A stretch of 64,000 nt of DNA from Verrucomicrobiota bacterium (GTDB lineage Bacteria > Verrucomicrobiota > Verrucomicrobiia > Opitutales > Opitutaceae): positions 1-64,000 of the forward strand of contig JAEWKR010000030.1 of assembly GCA_023457715.1 (NCBI GenBank). Reading direction: 5' to 3'. Both the position numbers and the translations under genes were made by a program. This document shows positions 15,590-23,980 of the stretch, one piece after another (position 1 is the first letter of the stretch; every line of letters begins with the position of its first letter). Under the pieces are notes generated by a model. The model saw nothing but the letters and a program-made list of their open reading frames with translations. It made no database searches and had not been told where the DNA came from.

Positions 15590-18283
15590 TCAGTAATCCA
15601 GGTACGGCCCCAGCCAGCGCTCAACGTCGGCCACGCTCATGCCCTTGCGGGCGGCGTAGTCCTCGACCTGGTCCCGGGCGAGCTTGCCGACGCCGAAATA
15701 CTTCGAGTCGGGGTGATTGAAATACATCCCGCTGACACTGCTCGCCGGATGCATGGCGTTGCTTTCGGTCAGCGTGATCCCCGTGGCCGGCGTCGCGTCG
15801 AGCAGCGCGAACAAAGGCGGCTTCTCCGTGTGGTCCGGGCACGCGGGATAACCCGGCGCCGGCCGCACGCCGCGATATTTTTCCCGGATGATTTCGTCCA
15901 TGGTCAGCGTCTCGCTGCGACCGAAGCCGCAGAAATCCCGCGCCCGTTTATGGAGCAATTCCGCGAGTGCTTCCGCGAAGCGGTCGCCGAGCGCCTGCGC
16001 GATGATGGCCGAATAGTCGTCGTTGCCCGCCTTGAGCTCCGCCACGAACTGCTCGACGCCATGGCCCGCGGTCACCGCGAAGCCGCCGAGGTAGTCAATG
16101 CGACCTGAATCGCGCGGCGCGAGGTAGTCCGCCAGGCAATGGTTGAACTGGCCCGCGGGCTTTTCCTGCTGCTGCCGCAGGAAATGAAACCGGGTCACAA
16201 CGGAGCTGCGTTGCTCGTCCGCGTACACTTCAACGCTGTCGCCGACCGCATTCGCCGGCCAGAAGGCCAGCACGGCTTTCGCGGTGTAGCGTTTCTCGGC
16301 GATGATCCGCCGCAGCAGCGCCTGGGCGTCCTCGAACAGTTTGGCAGCCTCCGCGCCCACCACCGGATCCTTGAGGATCTCGGGAAACCGGCCGCGCAGC
16401 TCCCACGCGCTGAAGAAGGGCCCCCAGTCGATGAAGGGCACGATCTCCTCGAGGGCCACCGATTCGAACACGCGCCGCCCCAGGAAATCCGGCCGCGGGA
16501 TGTCGATCGCCGCCCAGTCGAATTGCGGTCGGCGTGCCCGTGCTTCGCCCAAGGGGAGCAGCGTGCGCCGTGTGCTCCGGTTCTGAAACTCGACCCGCTG
16601 CCGTTCCTGTTTTTCCCGGGTCTCCGCCAGATACGAGGCTTTCTGTTGGGGCGAGAGGAGTGCGCTGACGACATTGACGACCCGCGAGGCGTCGAGCACG
16701 TGCACGACCCCGGAATCGTAAGCGGGGGCGATCTTGACCGCCGTGTGGGCGGGACTGGTCGTGGCTCCGCCGATCAACAAGGGCACGTCGCAGCCCTGCC
16801 GTTTCATCTCGCTCGCGACGTGCACCATCTCGTCCAGCGAGGGCGTGATGAGTCCCGAAAGCCCGATGATATCCACCTGCTTCTCCCGGGCGGTCGCGAG
16901 GATCTTTTCCGCGGGCACCATCACGCCGAGATCGGTAACCTCGTAATTGTTACACGCCAGCACGACGCCCACGATGTTCTTGCCGATATCGTGCACGTCG
17001 CCCTTGACCGTCGCCAGGAGCACCCGGCCGTTGGCTCGCGTCGCCGCACCGGCCGCGGCCAGGCGCTGCTTCTCCTCCTCCATGAAAGGGGTCAGATACG
17101 CCACCGACTTCTTCATTACGCGGGCCGATTTGACCACCTGCGGCAGGAACATCTTGCCCGCGCCGAAAAGGTCGCCGACCACGCGCATCCCGTCCATCAG
17201 CGGTCCCTCGATGATATCGAGCGGTCGGGGATATTTTCTTCGCGCTTCCTCCGTATCGGCGTCAACGAAGGCGTCGATGCCCTTCACCAGCGCGTGCTTC
17301 AATCGTTCCTCGACGGTGCCGTTCCGCCATTGTTCGTCCGCTCCCGTGCCGGGGACGCGCGCGCGCGGTCCCGCGCCCTCAGCGTCGCGCAGGGCCGCGC
17401 TGGCGCGAGCCATCTCGTCGGCACGCGTCACAAGCCGCTCCGTCGCGTCCGACCGGCGGTTCAACAGCACGTCCTCGATCAATTCGAGGAGATCCTTCGG
17501 GATTTCCTCGTAAACCCCCAGCATGCCCGCGTTGACAATCGCCATGTCCAGCCCGGCGCGAATTGCATGATACAGGAACGCCGTGTGCATCGCCTCCCGG
17601 ACCGGGTTGTTGCCGCGGAACGAAAAGGACACATTCGAAACCCCGCCGCTGACCTTCGCATGCGGCAGCGTTTGTTTGATCAGCCGGGTGGCCTCGAAGA
17701 AATCGACGGCGTAGTTATTGTGCTCCTCGATCCCAGTCGCGACCGTGAGAATGTTCGGATCGAAAATGATGTCCTCGGCCGGGAACCCGATCTTCTCCGT
17801 CAGCAATCGGTAGGCCCGGGTGCTGATCCGCACCTTCTCGTCACGGGTGGCAGCCTGGCCCTGTTCGTCGAACGCCATCACCACGGCAGCCGCACCATAC
17901 CGCCGGACGAGCGTCGCCCGGCGGAGGAACTCTTCCTCGCCATCCTTGAGCGAGATCGAGTTCACGATCCCCTTGCCCTGGATGCATTGCAAGCCGCGCT
18001 CGAGCACCGACCACTTCGAGGAATCCAGCATGATCGGCACCCGGCAGATCTCCGGCTCCGCGGCGATGAGGTTGAGGAATTTCACCATCGTCGCCTCACC
18101 GTCGATCAACGCTTCGTCGACATTGATATCCAGGATGTTCGCACCGCTTTCGACCTGCTGGCGGGCGATGCCCAGGCACGCCTCCCAGTCGCCCGCCTTG
18201 AGCGCCTTCGCGAACTTGGGCGAGCCGGTGATGTTGGTGCGTTCACCAACGACGAGAAACGAGGAGGCAGCGGAGGAAGTCAC
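15590..18283 (-). CDS. metH: Methionine synthase, large polypeptide (pterin, cobalamin and activation domains)
   Basis: An 897-residue protein holding the last three modules of MetH: the methyltetrahydrofolate-binding domain from about residue 9 (VVGERTNITGSPKFAK, DINVDEALIDG), the cobalamin cap and Rossmann domain with His431 in GDVHDIGKN as lower cobalt ligand, and the AdoMet-dependent reactivation domain ending with RPAPGYPACPDH. It transfers the methyl group from methyltetrahydrofolate through cob(I)alamin to homocysteine. The homocysteine module is encoded by the gene just upstream, so both products must pair. The start is a GTG. E. coli MetH is one chain of 1,227 residues; the two chains here total 1,256. 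The break falls in the linker before GERTN and coincides with a heptamer element. Confidence 0.95.
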   Translation of the reverse strand: MTSSAASSFLVVGERTNITGSPKFAKALKAGDWEACLGIARQQVESGANILDINVDEALIDGEATMVKFLNLIAAEPEICRVPIMLDSSKWSVLERGLQCIQGKGIVNSISLKDGEEEFLRRATLVRRYGAAAVVMAFDEQGQAATRDEKVRISTRAYRLLTEKIGFPAEDIIFDPNILTVATGIEEHNNYAVDFFEATRLIKQTLPHAKVSGGVSNVSFSFRGNNPVREAMHTAFLYHAIRAGLDMAIVNAGMLGVYEEIPKDLLELIEDVLLNRRSDATERLVTRADEMARASAALRDAEGAGPRARVPGTGADEQWRNGTVEERLKHALVKGIDAFVDADTEEARRKYPRPLDIIEGPLMDGMRVVGDLFGAGKMFLPQVVKSARVMKKSVAYLTPFMEEEKQRLAAAGAATRANGRVLLATVKGDVHDIGKNIVGVVLACNNYEVTDLGVMVPAEKILATAREKQVDIIGLSGLITPSLDEMVHVASEMKRQGCDVPLLIGGATTSPAHTAVKIAPAYDSGVVHVLDASRVVNVVSALLSPQQKASYLAETREKQERQRVEFQNRSTRRTLLPLGEARARRPQFDWAAIDIPRPDFLGRRVFESVALEEIVPFIDWGPFFSAWELRGRFPEILKDPVVGAEAAKLFEDAQALLRRIIAEKRYTAKAVLAFWPANAVGDSVEVYADEQRSSVVTRFHFLRQQQEKPAGQFNHCLADYLAPRDSGRIDYLGGFAVTAGHGVEQFVAELKAGNDDYSAIIAQALGDRFAEALAELLHKRARDFCGFGRSETLTMDEIIREKYRGVRPAPGYPACPDHTEKPPLFALLDATPATGITLTESNAMHPASSVSGMYFNHPDSKYFGVGKLARDQVEDYAARKGMSVADVERWLGPYLDY

Positions 18284-18293
18284 AGCGGAAAAG

Positions 18294-18412
18294 GTTTTGA
18301 GTTTTGCGTTTTGGGTTTTGGGTTGGGTTTGGAGTCACTCACGCTTTGCGCACTGGGTTACGCAGTCGGCGAACCCAAAACCCAAAACTCAAAACCCAAA
18401 ACCCGAAACTCT
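18294..18412. repeat. Heptamer inverted-array element inside the metH break (GTTTTGG / CCCAAAA)
   Basis: The left arm (18294-18332) is 7-nt units of GTTTTGG type, the right arm (18372-18412) is CCCAAAA/CTCAAAA units, with a 39-nt core. On the minus strand the element starts immediately after the TGA of the homocysteine-module gene and ends about 10 nt before the GTG of the large MetH polypeptide. Confidence 0.9.
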
Positions 18413-19491
18413 CAGGCGATGAGCGGCTCGAGCCCGCTGAGTCGCAGGGCGGGAGGGTGGGCGGGGATCGAGCGGGGTTCGAGGCCTTTGACCGCCTGGG
18501 CAATGGCCGCGATGTGTGCCGGGGTGGATCCGCAGCAGCCCCCGACCAGATTGACCCAGCGGTTGGCCGCGAACTCGCGCAACACCGCCGCCATCTGCTC
18601 CGGCGTTTCATCGTAACCGCCAAACGCGTTGGGCAGTCCGGCGTTCGGGTAGCACGTCACGTGGCACTCCGCGATCCGGGCGAGCTCCTCGACATACGGT
18701 CGCATCGCAGCGCCGCCCAGCGCGCAGTTGATGCCGACGGAAAACGGCTTGGCGTGCGCAACACTGGCGTAGAACGCGGCCACGGTTTGTCCGGAGAGCG
18801 TGCGGCCCGAGGCATCCGTGATCGTCACGCTGATCATGACCGGCACCCGGTCCTTCGCGCCGCGTCGCTCGAAGGTGGACTCGATCGCAAACAGCGCCGC
18901 TTTGGCGTTGAGGGTGTCGAAAATGGTTTCCACGAGCAATGCGTCGATTCCGCCGTCGAGCAGGGCGTCGATCTGTTCGGTGTAGGCCGCGACCACTTGC
19001 TCCCAGGTGACCGCGCGGTAGTCCGGCCGGTTGACGTCCGGGGAAAGGGACAGGGTCCGATTGAGCGGCCCGATCGCCCCCGCCACAAAGCACCTCCGCC
19101 CGGGAGTCTGCTCCTCGGCCCGCAGCGCCGCCCGCCGGGCGCATCCCACGGCCGCCAGGTTGATTTCCCGAACCCACGCCTCGCCCTGATAATCGCTTTG
19201 GGAGATGGAGGTGGCATTGAACGTGTTGGTTTCGACGATGTCCGCGCCTGCCGCGAAGTAGTCGGCGTGGATCCGCTCGATGATGTCGGGACGGGTGACG
19301 CTCAAGAGGTCGTTGTTGCCTTTCAGATCGTGCCCGTGGCCTTTGAACCGCTCCCCGCGGAAGTCCCCTTCGCTCAGGTTGAACGTCTGGATCATGGAAC
19401 CCATCGCCCCGTCGAGCATCGCCACCCGCGTGGCAAACAGGGTACGGAGCGCCTCCGCCGAATCAAAACGTCGCGCTGAATGTGGGTCCAT
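18412..19491 (-). CDS. metH: Methionine synthase, homocysteine-binding polypeptide
   Basis: A 359-residue protein equal to the N-terminal homocysteine methyltransferase barrel of MetH. Zinc ligands are visible: the Cys of GINCALGG and the CysCys of VGGCCGSTPAH. The N-terminus carries MLDGAMGSMIQ and LKGNNDLLSVTRP, typical of MetH. The C-terminus, LRLSGLEPLIA, is the MetH linker sequence, after which the chain stops instead of continuing into the folate domain. The downstream gene encodes the rest. ATG start at 19491. A possible ArsR-type operator lies 41-60 bp upstream. In E. coli the same sequence is part of a single chain. Confidence 0.93.
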   Translation of the reverse strand: MDPHSARRFDSAEALRTLFATRVAMLDGAMGSMIQTFNLSEGDFRGERFKGHGHDLKGNNDLLSVTRPDIIERIHADYFAAGADIVETNTFNATSISQSDYQGEAWVREINLAAVGCARRAALRAEEQTPGRRCFVAGAIGPLNRTLSLSPDVNRPDYRAVTWEQVVAAYTEQIDALLDGGIDALLVETIFDTLNAKAALFAIESTFERRGAKDRVPVMISVTITDASGRTLSGQTVAAFYASVAHAKPFSVGINCALGGAAMRPYVEELARIAECHVTCYPNAGLPNAFGGYDETPEQMAAVLREFAANRWVNLVGGCCGSTPAHIAAIAQAVKGLEPRSIPAHPPALRLSGLEPLIA

Positions 19492-19531
19492 ACGGCTAAA
19501 TTACCCCTGAAAGTCGACCTGGCAAGTATTC

Positions 19532-19551
19532 ATATCAAGAAATACGGATAT
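19532..19551. promoter_or_regulatory. Candidate palindromic operator upstream of metH
   Basis: ATATCAAGAAATACGGATAT has ATATC/GATAT outer arms and an ATATCAAG left half. As I recall, ArsR-family regulators of the methionine cycle (SahR/SamR) use motifs with ATATCAAG half-sites upstream of metH, metF and ahcY. The right half is diverged, so this is a tentative call. No such regulator is encoded in the window. Confidence 0.35.
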
Positions 19552-19578
19552 AATGATCTGAGTGCTGTCTCCTACGTC

Positions 19579-19653
19579 GGAACGGGAAATCCCTCGCGCC
19601 GACGGCAACGGGCAACCCACCGCGAAGCGTCCCGAGCGTCGAATCCCCGTTCC
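19579..19653. repeat. Inverted repeat between metH and the SPFH gene
   Basis: GGAACGGGAAATCC (19579-19592) pairs imperfectly with GAATCCCCGTTCC (19641-19653), enclosing about 48 nt that contain further short stems. It could be a structured leader on either strand or another repeat element. It does not match the SAM or SAH riboswitch consensus as far as I can see. Confidence 0.4.
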
Positions 19654-19710
19654 GTTTTCCAATGCGGATCAACTTGCTGCGAAGCCTGCACCCGCCTGAC
19701 ATCCCTGCTC

Positions 19711-20559
19711 ATGAATCCCTCCGGCGTCGGCAAATTGGTCAGTACCCTCATCGTGGTCGTCATCGTCATCGCGGCCGTACTTCAAGCCACCTATGTCGTG
19801 GAACCCGGCTTCCGCGGGGTGGAGGTGACGCTCGGCAAAGTCAGTGAGCAGTTCAAGCCGGAGGGCTTTGGGACCAAGGCTCCCTTTGTGTCGCAAATCG
19901 TCTCGATTCCGGTTCGGCAGCTCACGCGCGATCTGCCGGCCGAGTGTTACTCCTCCGACCTGCAGCAGGTGAATGTGTCGCTGCGCATCCTCTATCGCAT
20001 TCCCGAGAGCTCGGTTGTGCGGATCTTCAAGGAATTTGCCGGCGATCCCTTCGATACGTTGATCGCCCCGCGCGTGCATGAGGCGCTCAAGGAAGTCACC
20101 GCACTCCAAAGTGCGGAGCAGATCGTGAAGAAACGCGAGGACATCAAGGCCAAGGCGCTGGTGGCCACGCGGGAAAAAATCGGCGCGATCCTGGTGGTCG
20201 AGGATATCGTGCTGGAAAACATCACGCTCTCGAAGGAACTGGAGACCGCGATCGAGTCGAAGATGGTGCAGGAACAGGAGGCCGCGAAGGCCCGCTTCAC
20301 CCAACAGAAGGCCCAGATCGAGGCTGATACCGCAATCATCCGCGCGAAAGGCGAAGCGGAATCGATCCGCATCCGCGCCGAAGCCATTCGCGATAACCCC
20401 GGTCTCATCCAACTCCAGATCGTCGAGAAGTGGGATGGGAAGGCCCCCTTGGTCATCGGCGGCGGCAGCGGCGGTGACAGCGCAGGCGCCAACATTCTGC
20501 TTCCGCTCGGCCTGCCCACGTCGCCCGGCTCCACGCCTGCGTCAGCTCCGCGCCGTTGA
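19711..20559 (+). CDS. SPFH/prohibitin-family membrane protein
   Basis: A 282-residue protein: one N-terminal transmembrane helix (VSTLIVVVIVIAAVLQATYVV), then a prohibitin/HflC-like SPFH domain starting VEPGFRGVEVTLGKVSEQF, then a coiled coil from about residue 170 (ESKMVQEQEAAKARFTQQKAQIEADTA, given here as an Ala/Glu/Lys-rich stretch) and a short Gly/Ser/Pro tail. SPFH proteins form ring assemblies on the membrane and often modulate FtsH-type proteases; the partner here is unknown. The ATG at 19711 is chosen because it starts the transmembrane anchor; the frame is open further upstream but crosses the intergenic inverted repeat. It converges on the GyrI-like gene. Confidence 0.85.
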   Translation: MNPSGVGKLVSTLIVVVIVIAAVLQATYVVEPGFRGVEVTLGKVSEQFKPEGFGTKAPFVSQIVSIPVRQLTRDLPAECYSSDLQQVNVSLRILYRIPESSVVRIFKEFAGDPFDTLIAPRVHEALKEVTALQSAEQIVKKREDIKAKALVATREKIGAILVVEDIVLENITLSKELETAIESKMVQEQEAAKARFTQQKAQIEADTAIIRAKGEAESIRIRAEAIRDNPGLIQLQIVEKWDGKAPLVIGGGSGGDSAGANILLPLGLPTSPGSTPASAPRR

Positions 20560-20609
20560 TTTGTATCCGGGTGAGGAGGCGGCCACGGACCCCGGCCCGC
20601 GTTCCCCGG

Positions 20610-21227
20610 TCAGGCAAAGGGCTGCCGCAAAATCGTCTTCCACCGCGCTGGGTCCGCGCGGCGGATGTCCGTCAGGTAGATTTCGTGGTGCTTGCCGGTC
20701 AACCGCCGGCCTTGGCCGGCAATCCACTGATGCAGGCGTGCGATCACGGGCCCTTCTTCGGAAAAAGGGCCGACGTGCAGGGTTTGCGCAGTCGGTCCTT
20801 CGTGATGTTCGCGCAGTTCGAGGGGCTGCAGATCAAGCCCCCGCTTCTTCGCGACGGCTGTCTTCGCGACCTGCACCTCGTCGAGGGTGATGAATGCCGG
20901 CTGCAGAATCATCATCGTCCACTGCCAGTTGGCCTTCGAACCTTGGAGAAAGTCATCGGGGTTGTCGCTCCACCACAGCCCCTCGAGGGGCATCACCGCG
21001 TAATCCACGCGGTGGGTTTCCCGGGCGGCGAACTTGAGATGATACGACACGGAGAAGAGGCCTTCCACGGCCCGCTGGTACAGCGGTGAGGTGTTCGGAT
21101 CCCCCTGTCCGTCCCAGCACAAGTAGCGCTGCGTGCCGGGTTCCACCGCCTGAATGGCTCCGACCTTTCCGGAATAAAGGTTTCGCAGCTCCCGCTTCAG
21201 ATCCCGTTTCGGCGTGGTCTTTGACAT
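20610..21227 (-). CDS. GyrI-like small-molecule-binding domain protein
   Basis: A 205-residue protein of the GyrI-like/SOUL-type standalone family: it begins KRDLKRELRNLYSGKVGAIQ, contains YLCWDGQGDPN and PLEGLWWSDNP, and ends with a histidine-rich KHHEIYLTDIRRADPARWKT segment, a strong hallmark of this group. Members bind small molecules and have been linked to detoxification; there is no DNA-binding domain here, so it is not a BmrR-type regulator. ATG start. No operon partner. Confidence 0.8.
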   Translation of the reverse strand: MSKTTPKRDLKRELRNLYSGKVGAIQAVEPGTQRYLCWDGQGDPNTSPLYQRAVEGLFSVSYHLKFAARETHRVDYAVMPLEGLWWSDNPDDFLQGSKANWQWTMMILQPAFITLDEVQVAKTAVAKKRGLDLQPLELREHHEGPTAQTLHVGPFSEEGPVIARLHQWIAGQGRRLTGKHHEIYLTDIRRADPARWKTILRQPFA

Positions 21228-21983
21228 CGACCCAGGATGCCAGAGCCGAGTGACAGCGTTATGTCAGCAGGATGGAACCCCTCCGGGCCGGAACGCTCAT
21301 TCCTGATCCGGAGCCGATCGGCGGCACCTGCACTCCAAGACCGTTCCCGCCCGCGAGCCACGGCGGCCCCGGCCACGAGGCACCCCGTCCTGGCGTGAAA
21401 CTCCGCTTTCTCCGTTGCCTCCTGTAAAACCTGGCTCGTCTCGCTGAATTGCTGACCGCTGATCACCTCAAGCCCGCCGCTTGGCGCCGCTGAACGGCTA
21501 TCAGGCCCGCTTTTTCCCCGCGTGCCCAACCCTGCACCCATTCGCGCTGACGGGAATTCCGCTTGCGCGGATCCACCCGACCCGGTTCGTTCCGCGCGTT
21601 CGTCGTTCTTTCATCGATCCCGAAACTTTCAAGCAGCAGGGAAGGCCGTGGAAATCGGCCACAGTTGCGCTGCGGTTACATGTCACGAATCCGCACCACG
21701 CTGAAAAGCGCGGGTGAGCCAGTCGGGCGAACGCTCGGTGAAGGCGCGGAGGAGGAGGGCGCGAAAGCGCCGGAAGCATGAAGTCCGAACATCTGCCTTG
21801 GAAGGCTCACGCGTTGGGCGCGAACTTTGCGCGCACCCGTCGCGAAAACTTCATCGCAAAAATGAAGCGTGAGACTCAGGCCAGCGCGTGACGCGTGCAC
21901 CGGCGCCGGCAGGACCTTCGGGACCTGCGGCTTCCGCCGCGCCATTCCGCCCGGTTCTGCATCTCGCCGCCTCCGCAGCAACC
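21228..21983. other. Long untranslated region before the B12 receptor gene
   Basis: No gene is supported in this 756-bp stretch. The first 350 bases hold nothing I can recognise. From about 21,600 it is occupied by a cobalamin riboswitch, followed by stems that could form the expression platform: TCACGCGTTGG (about 21,807) can pair with CCAGCGCGTGA (21,881-21,891), and CTTCAT/ATGAAG flank CGCAAAA near 21,855. Confidence 0.7.
21600..21799 (+). ncRNA. Cobalamin (B12) riboswitch
   Basis: The core is recognisable: GGGAA at 21639-21643, a stem GGCCG (21644) / CGGCC (21656) closing TGGAAAT, then ACAGTTGCGCTGCGG, equivalent to the conserved ACNGYYCCGC block; GTGAGCCAGTC further on; and the 3' end AGTCCGAACATCTGCC (21782-21797), which matches the usual AGTCCGNNNACCTGCC ending. 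The order and spacing fit the AdoCbl class. The exact 5' limit is uncertain by tens of bases. It precedes a TonB-dependent receptor, the classic btuB arrangement, so high B12 should reduce receptor expression. Confidence 0.82.
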
Positions 21984-23948
21984 ATGTTGAACCGCACTCC
22001 GACGGCACGCGCCCTGCGCCGTTCCGGCCTCCTCCTTCTCCTGGCTTCCGCCTTCCCGGCGGCGCTCTGCTCCGCCCAGCCCGCACCTCCCGCGGCCCGG
22101 CCGGGTATTTCCGCGCCCGCGATCCCATCGCGCGTACTCACACCGCCATCCGGCGACGAAGCCCAGCAGCTCGAGGCGTACATCACGACCGCGACGCGCA
22201 CGCCCGCCACGCACCCGGCACTCGGCTCCGCCGTGGATGCCATCACGACGCAGGATCTTGCGGACCAGCAACTGCACTCGGTGAGCGACGCGCTCGCCTT
22301 TGCGCTCGGCACGCCAGTGTTCAGTTCGGGCGCCCCGGGCTCGACCACCTCGCTCTTCCTGCGCGGCGCGAACTCCAACCAGACCCTCTTCCTGGTGGAC
22401 GGCATCCGCATGAGCGATCCGAACACCGACTACCAGACCTTCCTGGGCGGCGCTTCGTTTGCCGCGCATGAGAAGTTCGAGGTCGCGCGCGGTCCGCAAA
22501 GCACCCTGTACGGGGCCGACGCCCTCGGCGGGGTCATCGCGATGCGACTGCTGCCCGGCGCCGGTCCCGCCCGCTCGGCCGCCCTCCTCGAGGCCGGAAC
22601 CTTTGGCACGGTCCGGGGCGCCGTCGCGAGCCAGGGCGCCCAGGGGGGCGGGGCGTGGAACGTATCCCTGCAGGCGGCGCACACCGACAACGAGCGGGCC
22701 AACAATGCCCTCGATACGATCAATGTCGCGATGCGTCTCGACCGGCAGGTCGCCCGCACCGCCAGCGTCGGGACCACGGTCCGCTGGTACCACGGCACGC
22801 TGGGCTCGCCGGGCGACCGATTCACCGACGACCCGAACAACCAGGACACCGACAGCAATCTGCTCGCCACGGTCTTTGGTGAACTGACCTTCCCGGATTG
22901 GACCGCCCGGATCACGGCCGGCGGTCAGGAACGGCGTTACGTCAACGACACCCCCGCCCCCAATCCGCCGTGGAACAGCCCGGCGCAAAAGAACGTCGTG
23001 TTGAGCCGGCGCGGCGTTCTGGATGCGCAAGGCAGCTACACCGGACTCGACCGCCATCGGCTGACGGTGGGCGCCACCGCCGAAACCAGCCACACGCGCA
23101 ACAATGGTTACGGCGCGATCGATCAGCGCCAGCAGCTTTTCGCCGTCTTCGCGCAGGACGAGTTCACCCTCTCGGAGGCGCTGTTCCTCACGGCGGGCCT
23201 GCGTCACGACGACTTCGATACGTTTGGCTCCGCCACGACGGGACGCGCGACCGGTGCCTGGTTTCCGGTGCCGCGACGGCTGAAGCTGCGGGCCAGCTAC
23301 GGCACGGGCTTCCGCGCGCCCAGCTTCCTCGATCTGTACGGCCGCGACGCGTTCTACGTCGGCAACCCGCAACTGACCCCGGAGCGCAATCGGGGCGTCG
23401 ACGCGGGGGTGGATTATTACCTGCCGCATCGCCGGGGGACGCTCAGCGCGACGTGGTTTCGATCGGACTTCAGAAATTTGATCCAATACGACTTTGCCGT
23501 CTTCCCCTCGACGGTGGTCAACCTGGGCCGCGCCCGCGCGCAGGGCGTCGAACTGGCCGCCCGGCTCGGCCTGGGCCTGCGCACCGACGCCGCCGTGAGC
23601 TACACCTACCTGCAGGCTGAGGCACTCAACCCGGCAGGGCGCACCGCCCTCCTGCGCCGACCGCGCCACAGTGTGAGTGCCAGTGTCACCCAGCGGTTCA
23701 CCGATGCGTTCACCGCGGGCGTCGGCCTCAATCACGTGGGCCAGCGGCCGGATGTCGACGCGGCCACCTTCGTCACCGTCACGAACCCGGACTTCTCCGT
23801 CGTCCGCCTCTACGCCGCCTGGCAGGCGACGCCTCGCCTGACTTTGAAGGCCCGGCTGGAAAACGCCCTCGATCAGGAGTACGAGGCGGTCAACGGCTAT
23901 CCCGCGCTCGGGCTCGGCGCCTACGCTGGCATCGAGTGGCGGTTCTGA
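21984..23948 (+). CDS. btuB: TonB-dependent outer-membrane receptor, BtuB-type
   Basis: A 654-residue protein with signal peptide (RRSGLLLLLASAFPAALCSAQ), a plug domain containing FLRGANSNQTLFLVDGIRMSDPN and EVARGPQSTLYGADALGG, and a 22-strand-type barrel ending in a terminal Phe (IEWRF), as expected for outer-membrane insertion. ELxRG-type barrel signatures such as SYGTGFRAPSFLDLYG are present. Length is close to E. coli BtuB (614). The substrate call, cobalamin, rests on the B12 riboswitch immediately upstream. The ATG at 21984 gives a proper signal peptide; a GTG at 21888 is the alternative. No btuCDF genes follow; the next gene is convergent. Confidence 0.85.
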   Translation: MLNRTPTARALRRSGLLLLLASAFPAALCSAQPAPPAARPGISAPAIPSRVLTPPSGDEAQQLEAYITTATRTPATHPALGSAVDAITTQDLADQQLHSVSDALAFALGTPVFSSGAPGSTTSLFLRGANSNQTLFLVDGIRMSDPNTDYQTFLGGASFAAHEKFEVARGPQSTLYGADALGGVIAMRLLPGAGPARSAALLEAGTFGTVRGAVASQGAQGGGAWNVSLQAAHTDNERANNALDTINVAMRLDRQVARTASVGTTVRWYHGTLGSPGDRFTDDPNNQDTDSNLLATVFGELTFPDWTARITAGGQERRYVNDTPAPNPPWNSPAQKNVVLSRRGVLDAQGSYTGLDRHRLTVGATAETSHTRNNGYGAIDQRQQLFAVFAQDEFTLSEALFLTAGLRHDDFDTFGSATTGRATGAWFPVPRRLKLRASYGTGFRAPSFLDLYGRDAFYVGNPQLTPERNRGVDAGVDYYLPHRRGTLSATWFRSDFRNLIQYDFAVFPSTVVNLGRARAQGVELAARLGLGLRTDAAVSYTYLQAEALNPAGRTALLRRPRHSVSASVTQRFTDAFTAGVGLNHVGQRPDVDAATFVTVTNPDFSVVRLYAAWQATPRLTLKARLENALDQEYEAVNGYPALGLGAYAGIEWRF

Positions 23949-23980
23949 ATCCGCAGCCGTCCACGAGACTCGGCGGTGCC

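Noticed and set aside
19492..19710. SAM or SAH riboswitch in the metH leader
   Set aside because: I looked for the conserved cores on the minus strand and did not find them; only an unspecific inverted repeat remains.
21197..21779. Several short frames upstream of btuB
   Set aside because: They overlap the cobalamin riboswitch and each other and have shadow-type composition.
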